Positions 4,942-6,806 of a stretch of 6,806 nucleotides of DNA are shown one piece after another. Within the stretch, counting starts at the first letter, position 1. Each line of letters opens with the position of its first letter. The position numbers were made by a program, and so were the translations under genes. The stretch is taken from the NCBI GenBank assembly GCA_050015895.1, contig JBEKAN010000266.1:1-6806 (forward strand), in the 5' to 3' direction. The notes below the pieces were generated by a model. The model worked only from the letters and a program-made list of their open reading frames with translations, had not been told where the DNA came from and searched no databases. The stretch comes from JBEKOF01 sp050015895. Its GTDB lineage: Bacteria > Verrucomicrobiota > Verrucomicrobiia > Limisphaerales > Palsa-1400.

Positions 4942-6703
4942 AGTGATTTTGTCCGGGCGCGGTCGTGTTGGTTTGGTCGGGCGCGGGTGGCGGCTCCTCC
5001 ATCACGGGAATCAGAGTCATGCCGCACTTGGGGCACTTGCCGGGCTTGTCCGAGCGCACGTCGCTGTGCTCGGGCATGGGGCAGGTGTAGTAAAGGAGTT
5101 TGCCGCCGGGCTGGAGGTTGTGGAGCATCGCGGCCGAGACGGGCACGAGGGTCATGCCGCAGATGGGGCAGTTGCCGGGATGATCGTATTCGATGGAAAT
5201 ATGCTCGGGCATGGGGCAGATGTATTTGACATCCTGCGATTCCTCCGAGGTGGAGAGGGCGGCCAGGTCCGCGCGGGCGGGTTGCGGACCGGAGGTCCGG
5301 CCTTCGCCGGCGGAGACCGCGGGCGGGGATTTCTCCGGCGCGGACATTTTTTGGATCGCTTCGCGAAGCTGGCTCTCGGAGTCGAGCATGAACTGGCCGG
5401 AGGTGACAATGCGCTCGCCCTCCTTGAGCCCGCTGAGGACCTGATAGGTGTCGTTCTCGGCCTGCGGGCCGAGGGTGACGGCGCGCGGATCGAATCTGCC
5501 GTCTCCCAACGCCACGAAGACGGTGGTCTTCTCGCCGCTGCGCAGGATGGCCATGTCCGGCACCAGGAGGGCGGACGGTTCGAGTTGGGAGGTGACCTCG
5601 ACAGTGGCGAACATGCCGGGTTTGAGGAAGTAGCCCGGATTGTGGAACTCCATCCGGACGCGGGCGGTGCGCGTTTTCTCGTCCACGCTCGGATAGATGT
5701 AAGTCACCCGTCCGCGAAAGAGGCGGTCTGGCAAATAGGAGAGGGTGACGCCGGCCTCCTGGCCGAGCTTGAGATAGGCCAAATCCTGCTCGTAAATTTC
5801 CGCCCGGACCCAGACCAAACCCAGGTCCGCGAGCCGGTAGATTTTCATGCCCGCGTCCACCATCTGGCCTTCGACCACATTTCTTTCGGTCACGAAGCCG
5901 TCCTGCGGGGCGAGGATGAGCAGGGTTTTCCGCGGCTGGCGGGACTTATCCAGTTCGGCGATTTGCTCGTCGGAGATGTCGTAGAATTTGAGCTTGGTGC
6001 GAGCGCTGTTGAGGATTTCGTCGGAGCCGGGCGTGTTGGAGGGCGAAGCGGCGGCCAGCAGGTATTCGACCTGGGCGCTGTAGAGTTCGGGAGAATAGAT
6101 TTCAAAGAGCGGGTCGCCGCGCATCACCAGTTCGCCGGTGGTGCTGACGTGGAGTTTTTCAATCCAACCCTTGAATTTGGTGGTCACGTCGGCCAAAGCC
6201 GCTTCGTTGTAGTCCACCACGCCGACGGCGCGGATGGTCCGGCGCAGCGGGCCGCGCGCGACCGTGGCGGTGCGGATGTTCATGTTCTGAAGGGTCCCGG
6301 AGTCCATGGCGATGGTCTGCGACCGGGCCGCGGCGGCGTCGTCCCCGTAAACCGGCACCATGTCCATGCCCATGCTGTCTTTGCCGGGGGACTGTCGAAT
6401 TTCCGCCGGCATCATGGTGGACTTGTAGTATTGGATGGCGCGCCCGGCAGAGGAGGCGCCGGCGGCGGCGGATGCGCCCGCGGCGGCGGCTTCTTTGCGG
6501 ATGGGCGTGAGTTTCATGCCGCAAATCGGACAGTTGCCGGGGTGGTCTTGGATGACCTGCGGGTGCATTCCGCAAGTGTAAAGAGTCTTGGATTCCTGGG
6601 CGGCGGCGGCGCTGTTGTCGTCGTGAGTCTTGGAGCAGCCGGCGATGAGAAGACCGGCGACCGCGGCAGTCGTCAGAAGCAGGAGGGTGGTGATTTTATT
6701 CAT
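4940..6703 (-). CDS. cusB: CusB-type periplasmic adaptor lipoprotein with three heavy-metal-binding domains
   Basis: This membrane-fusion adaptor, 587 residues against about 407 in E. coli CusB, links the CusA pump to an outer-membrane channel and hands metal to the pump. ATG 6703 is chosen because it gives a lipoprotein signal peptide with lipobox LIAGC, Cys23 being the lipidated residue. The first heavy-metal-binding module (42-68) has Cys44, Cys58 and Cys61 in YTCGMHP and CPICGM. An Ala-rich linker (70-88) follows. Next is the CusB methionine site YYKSTMMP/KDSMGMDMVPVY (92-119; Met98, Met111, Met113, as in CusB Met49, Met64 and Met66). The core comprises a barrel-sandwich hybrid (about 157-204 and 258-295), a helical hairpin (205-257), a beta-barrel and a membrane-proximal domain ending in SGQFMLDSESQLREA (about 435-449). 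Two more modules form the C-terminus: 494-522 (Cys496, Cys512, Cys515) and 539-567 (Cys541, Cys557, Cys560). No clear ribosome-binding site precedes the start. Confidence 0.93.
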   Translation of the reverse strand: MNKITTLLLLTTAAVAGLLIAGCSKTHDDNSAAAAQESKTLYTCGMHPQVIQDHPGNCPICGMKLTPIRKEAAAAGASAAAGASSAGRAIQYYKSTMMPAEIRQSPGKDSMGMDMVPVYGDDAAAARSQTIAMDSGTLQNMNIRTATVARGPLRRTIRAVGVVDYNEAALADVTTKFKGWIEKLHVSTTGELVMRGDPLFEIYSPELYSAQVEYLLAAASPSNTPGSDEILNSARTKLKFYDISDEQIAELDKSRQPRKTLLILAPQDGFVTERNVVEGQMVDAGMKIYRLADLGLVWVRAEIYEQDLAYLKLGQEAGVTLSYLPDRLFRGRVTYIYPSVDEKTRTARVRMEFHNPGYFLKPGMFATVEVTSQLEPSALLVPDMAILRSGEKTTVFVALGDGRFDPRAVTLGPQAENDTYQVLSGLKEGERIVTSGQFMLDSESQLREAIQKMSAPEKSPPAVSAGEGRTSGPQPARADLAALSTSEESQDVKYICPMPEHISIEYDHPGNCPICGMTLVPVSAAMLHNLQPGGKLLYYTCPMPEHSDVRSDKPGKCPKCGMTLIPVMEEPPPAPDQTNTTAPGQNH

Positions 6704-6710
6704 ATTCGAT

Positions 6711-6806
6711 TTAGTGTGTGAGGTGGTTGGACGGGGCGGAATCGCCCGAAGAAAGCGGCGGAATTGGCGAGCCTTCGGGCGCAATCCCGGCGATGGACAG
6801 CGACAA
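6711..6806 (-). CDS. possible C-terminal tail of an upstream operon gene (partial)
   Basis: An open frame enters from the right edge of the window and stops at TAA (6713-6711), 7 bp before the cusB ATG. It encodes 31 residues ending SGDSAPSNHLTH, with a Pro/Ser-rich character. In metal-efflux operons the gene before cusB is often the outer-membrane channel, and such channels can end in a low-complexity tail. The spacing fits an operon, but the fragment is too short to identify, the other two minus-strand frames are also open over this stretch, and a 9-bp inverted repeat here could equally mark a noncoding leader. Confidence 0.3.
   Translation of the reverse strand: MSLSIAGIAPEGSPIPPLSSGDSAPSNHLTH
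6743..6781 (-). promoter_or_regulatory. 9-bp inverted repeat upstream of cusB
   Basis: CGCCCGAAG (6743-6751) pairs perfectly with CTTCGGGCG (6773-6781) around a 21-nt loop. In the cusB transcript the hairpin would end about 40 nt before the start codon. It has no following U-run, so it is not a typical terminator. It could be an mRNA hairpin between genes or part of the coding tail of the preceding gene. It does not resemble a known copper-regulator operator. Confidence 0.35.

Noticed and set aside
1630..5229. A 1199-codon open frame on the plus strand, opposite cusA
   Set aside because: The product is a low-complexity Gly/Ala/Asp/His-rich sequence with no recognisable domain, as expected antisense to a GC-rich gene with strong third-position bias. 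The minus strand encodes an unmistakable CusA.
4778..6721. A 647-codon open frame on the plus strand, opposite cusB
   Set aside because: Same antisense composition effect; the minus strand encodes an adaptor with a signal peptide and metal motifs in the right order.
6704..6784. An earlier cusB start at 6784, adding 27 residues
   Set aside because: The added Arg/Pro-rich segment would precede, and spoil, an excellent lipoprotein signal peptide beginning MNKITTLLLL at 6703.

Overview
This window most likely comes from a high-GC, Gram-negative-type bacterium. It encodes an inner-membrane RND pump and a lipoprotein adaptor, which need an outer membrane. The combination of adaptor architecture, a RAYT-type transposase remnant and short degenerate intergenic repeats suggests the Verrucomicrobiota or a neighbouring PVC phylum. 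That placement is inferred from recognised sequence style, not from a marker gene.

Layout. Positions 1-132 are a short leader with a possible repeat-element end. A plus-strand gene at 133-921 encodes a secreted or membrane-anchored Tim44-like protein. Positions 922-1638 are noncoding and packed with repeats. They hold a decayed RAYT (REP-associated tyrosine transposase) copy with a frame-shifting internal deletion (946-1222), bracketed by an imperfect inverted repeat (942-961 and 1259-1280). Next come several families of short repeats: TCCGACT-like words, a 14-bp word present three times, a 10-bp unit in five phased copies, and a GATTAGGATTA-type repeat. The rest of the window, on the minus strand, is a metal-efflux operon read from right to left: a CusB-type periplasmic adaptor (6703-4940), then a CusA-type RND pump (4923-1639). 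A possible tail of a further upstream gene runs off the right edge.

Function. CusA keeps the three periplasmic methionines and the transmembrane Asp and Glu that define Cu(I)/Ag(I) pumps in this family, so the operon very probably exports monovalent copper or silver. CusB would link the pump to an outer-membrane TolC/CusC-type channel, which is not visible here. The adaptor is unusual in carrying three Cys-based heavy-metal-binding modules, one before and two after the core, in addition to the normal CusB methionine site. The Tim44-like gene is convergent with the operon and separated from it by the repeat region, so nothing ties it to metal export.

The most noteworthy items are the three-module adaptor, the inverted-repeat-bounded RAYT derivative and the dense repeat cluster beyond the 3' end of the operon. 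I found no clearly new enzymatic system.
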